Shown piece by piece: positions 61,106 through 64,000 of a DNA stretch of 64,000 nucleotides. The translations under genes were made by a program, and so were the position numbers. Below the pieces are notes generated by a model that was given only the letters and a program-made list of their open reading frames with translations, did not search any database and was not told the origin of the DNA. Source of the stretch: Casuarina equisetifolia (lineage: Eukaryota > Streptophyta > Magnoliopsida > Fagales > Casuarinaceae); NCBI GenBank assembly GCA_028551475.1, contig CM052357.1, positions 11,331,931 to 11,395,930 of the forward strand. Direction: 5' to 3'. Positions within the stretch are counted from its first letter, which is position 1; every line of letters starts with the position of its first letter.

Positions 61106-62793
61106 TTAACTGAAATTAACTGAGAACTTGGGTTGTTTGTTTGGAAGAAAGAGCCCCCAGTGCTTCTCGTACTCCGGACTTTTCTGGTTTTCCTCAAACA
61201 TGGCAAAAACATAGGTTTCTATCGGCTTCCCAGGCTTTTTCGGAGTCCCTCCCTTCACATGCTGAACCAAATTCGTTATGTATGTTCTTTCATTCTCAGG
61301 TGATGTGGCTGTTCCACCTGCTGAAGGCCAACCAGTCTCTGATATAACGATCTCCAATGAACCCCCACCGGCTTTCTCTAATGCGGAGTAAACAGCATCT
61401 AAGATGGCATCGAAAAGATTGCGGTAGCTGCGGGGTGGATCATTCACTACGGGGGAAGGAGCTGTGAAGAGGGCATAATCAAGACGAATGTCTTTGGTGT
61501 TGCCGATGTAACTGAAGTACGGGTACAAGTTAACTAGTAACGGAGATCGGTTGTCCACCAAGAAGCGGATGATAGGATCAAGAAGTGCTCGGTAGTCAGA
61601 CTTGAATGAGCCTTTTGATGGAGGAAAGGACTCTCCAAGGATTCCAGTGTCAACGGCAGTGGAAACTTTGATTTGATTCGCCAGGCCAGCTGCAGAAATT
61701 GCGTTTTGAATGTTTCGCATGGCAGGGAAGAGGAACTGTGCAGATGAATCTGTTGGCTTTACTTCGTTTCCAACTGCGATGTATTTGAATTTGACATTTC
61801 CATAGTTTTTGACGTTATTTTGGACCCAAGTATTTGCAGTGGCTTGGCTTGAAGCAATGTTTTGAAGGTTTTCATTTGGAAGGCCAAGCATGAGCTCAAT
61901 ATTGGAGCCTCCAAGGGCTCGGAGAGTAGCTTGGTCCGGATCATAGATCCTCATTCTTTGGATGTTATTTTGCTTATAGAGTGCTACAACCTCTGCTTGC
62001 GGTGGTAGGTTGTTACCAAGCCGTCCGTAGCAAACTCCAATTTGGGCATCTGCGTGAGAGTAAACAAGAAATCATATTTGACCTCCTACTTTCAGGCATG
62101 GATTTACACACACAAAAGTAAAAAAAATGTTTATGCTGCTTCTTATGTTTATCCCATCTTTTTTTGTTTTGTTTTGTGGGAGTCAAGATTCTGGGAGAAC
62201 GCTTGATTTGATCAGTAGTATTTCAGAGAAAGTGGCAATTTTACAGCTACTTTTGGCCGGCTGGTTGCGACCTCCGTATGCCGCTTGAATTTTTTACTGA
62301 ACGATTCAAAGTAGATTCGAAGCTGTTAAGGGTAAAAGTCAAGCATGTTCAACTGTTGGATTTTGCTTCTCTAGTGAAAGGTTCCCAATACGCTTGGAGG
62401 CATTTTTTAATGCAGCAAGCAAATCACTTTTTTTAAACGGAAAGAAAAGGAGAGGAGACCAAAATTCAAGGCAAGGAAAGAAGGAAGAATAAGAAGTTCG
62501 GCAGCGTCTCTTTCTACGTTTCCCTCTCAATTTTTACAAGTCGACGCTGCCATACTTGCAAGCTTATGAACCACGTAAATGACTTCTTCTAAGCTATTTT
62601 TGTATGACCTCTTAAAAGCTACCGATTATGAAAATAAACTTCTCTGACTAGCAAATTGAAAAATTACGACAGGCAAGAAAAGAGAGAGAAAGAGAGAGAG
62701 ACCTGTTGTGCCTAGGTTCACCACTAGAAGCCCAAGCACAAGCATTATGCAGATCAAGGAACCTCGTTTGCTTGCGTAGTCGTACTTATCCAT
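61106..62793 (-). CDS. Glucan endo-1,3-beta-glucosidase (GH17, PR-2 type), gene 4
   Basis: Fourth paralogue: exon 1 is 62703-62793 (ATG at 62793) and exon 2 is 62049-61106. The 653-bp GT-AG phase-1 intron splits an Asp codon; the product is 344 residues. The signal peptide [12 protein letters not shown]...[10 protein letters not shown] is followed by the mature start QIGVCYG. Catalytic Glu126 (VGNE) and Glu268 (SETGWPSAG) are present, as are FAMFEENQK and the end PKFSVNFS. It is closest to gene 3 by eye, as expected from the segmental duplication. An extra in-frame ATG at 62829 would add 12 residues before the usual start. I prefer 62793 because it is conserved in position and context with genes 1-3 and because 62829 lies close to the predicted transcription start. 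Intact by reading. Confidence 0.95.
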
Positions 62794-62865
62794 TGAGAAA
62801 GATGTTGCAGAAGAAGCAAGAATAAGCATGGGAATGCAAGTATGCCTTTAACGATAATTAGCGGG

Positions 62866-62955
62866 CCTTTTATAGAGAGACATAGAGGTCTGTAGCTAAG
62901 ATTTTTGAGTGACCACCCACAACCCACTTGCTTACCCACTTGCTTAACTGGTCAA
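62866..62955 (-). promoter_or_regulatory. Core promoter of glucanase 4: TATA box and W-box
   Basis: CTATAAAAGG on the minus strand at 62866-62875 and TTGACC on the minus strand at 62950-62955 (CTTGACCAGT context). The spacing is about 12 bp larger than at gene 3, because of a small ACTTGCTTACCC-type local duplication. Confidence 0.7.
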
Positions 62956-62959
62956 GCCC

Positions 62960-64000
62960 ACCATGGAAACAAGTTTTTCCAAAGCATCACGACAAGCAGC
63001 AGCTTGGCGTTGTTCAAGGCACAGCTAATCGTTAGTCGTCTTGTGGGAACTCTAACAAATGCAAAATATAAATTAAAAAAAAAAAAAAAAACTAAAGATG
63101 GTGGAGCTACGATAAACAATAGTAGAAGGGACATAGTGGATCGGTGGTCAATCCACTTGCTTTACCGGCCTAACATTCTCACATTTTACCACATCATATT
63201 ATCTTAATGGTGACTAGCAGAAAATAAGTGCTCGGACACTAGCTCCCTCGCTGTTGCTAGTCCTGCAATAATTTCGGGGAAAATTGAGATCGAATTGATT
63301 GCTTCCAAGTTAGCAGTCTCATATGGTGTGTAATAAGTGAGGAAAATATCATATTTTAGGAGACCCGCTTCACGGTCTTCGGCTGCTTGACCCAGTGGCT
63401 GGTTTGAACAATGCAAACTCGGGGAATACCTTATGGGAAATGAATGCAGAAAAGGAAAAGGTTAGAAGCATGTGAAATTTCACAAATGAGAGATCTCAAT
63501 ACGTTAACTTGTAGGCAAATAGGGTTAACATTCCATTTGCTCTAATAATTTTAACTTTAAGATTTTAGTTTTCAATGTAAAAACATTTGCTCTCGACTTT
63601 AGCTCTTTATAACCTCTTTAGTTTTCCATAGTAATTATAATAGAGATGAATATAAACTTACAAATATATCCTTTTAACGAGCAAGGATCGTCATTGCAAG
63701 GGGGTGACTCATGACAACTACTTAAATTAAGAAGTGGCTAATGACCATTCCTAAATGTTGAGTGCCCTATGGGGATGTCAAAAATTTAATGTAGAGCAGA
63801 AATTAATTATGAAGTTTTGAGTTAGAGTTGATTGAAATTTACACTTTTGAGATTATGGGGCTGCACAACTATCTAAATTAAGATTTGGACAAGACATCCA
63901 CAAAATCAAACATTAGTCACAAGCCACAACTTAGTTATGATAGTTTCTAAACGTAAAGGCATATTAGTCATTACTTGTCCGGAAGTGATGATGAATTATT
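62960..64000. other. Far upstream flank of glucanase 4, non-coding, homologous to 36.0-37.43 kb
   Basis: Collinear with the flank of glucanase 3 up to the window end (GACAATAGTAGAAGGGA, AAATAGGGTTAACA, GGCATATTAGTC). No gene is supported. Confidence 0.7.

Larger units (their letters stand above)
55680..64000. repeat. Segmental duplication, copy 2 (glucanase 4 unit, runs off the window)
   Basis: Same order of parts as 30250-37425: LTR-like relic, dead exon 1, orphan promoter block, LINE relic, spacer, glucanase, promoter, far upstream flank. Extra material here is a 1.44-kb LINE (58.03-59.47 kb) and a SINE-like piece plus gene fragment (60.26-60.72 kb). It lacks the 271-bp duplication of copy 1. 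Confidence 0.85.

Noticed and set aside
1-64000. CRISPR array, bacterial operon or phage region
   Set aside because: All tandem repeats are two-copy direct duplications or microsatellites, and the genes have plant introns and families.

Overview
This is a piece of plant nuclear genome, most likely from a woody eudicot (species not determined). The evidence is GT-AG introns, secreted family-17 beta-1,3-glucanases (PR-2 type), a plant-type short-chain dehydrogenase (SDR), and Ty1/copia and L1-type elements with plant features, all in AT-rich sequence. I see no tRNA gene, rRNA gene, CRISPR array or bacterial-type operon.

Layout. 1-10 kb is intergenic and carries two old, badly broken copia relics and several short tandem duplications. 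The core of the window is a dispersed cluster of four beta-1,3-glucanase genes, all on the minus strand (10.0-11.7, 20.5-22.0, 34.3-35.9 and 61.1-62.8 kb). Each has the same structure: a 91-bp exon 1 for the signal peptide, a phase-1 intron of 471-653 bp, and a 944-947-bp exon 2 for the whole catalytic domain. All four read through without a stop and keep both catalytic glutamates. Each has a TATA box and a W-box-like TTGACC about 65-77 bp further upstream. The genes lie in large segmental duplications, best seen as about 30.25-37.4 kb against about 55.7 kb to the window end. The duplicated spacers carry a shared L1 relic and promoter blocks without genes, two of them still attached to a dead exon 1. 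A 5.9-kb copia element (22.4-28.3 kb) sits 420 bp upstream of the second gene's ATG.

Between glucanases 3 and 4 (38-53.5 kb) is a different plus-strand neighbourhood. Two parts of a dead major-facilitator transporter gene end and resume at matching splice junctions 13.2 kb apart (38.5 and 51.7 kb). Between them lie the C-terminal end of a leucine-rich-repeat receptor kinase, a dead SDR gene split by a second copia element (40.9-46.0 kb), a more decayed SDR fragment, and one intact single-exon SDR gene (50.5-51.3 kb).

The genes that look functional are therefore four secreted defence-type glucanases and one SDR. Most of the rest is duplicated spacer, transposon fossils and gene fragments. I found no clear new biological system. 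The most unusual points are the intact SDR inside what looks like the intron of a dead transporter, the promoter/exon-1 orphans, a cluster of about 20 W-boxes in the leader of the copia element next to glucanase 2, and an exact 271-bp tandem duplication. Coordinates of relics and repeats are by eye and approximate; exon boundaries of the glucanases are read to the base.
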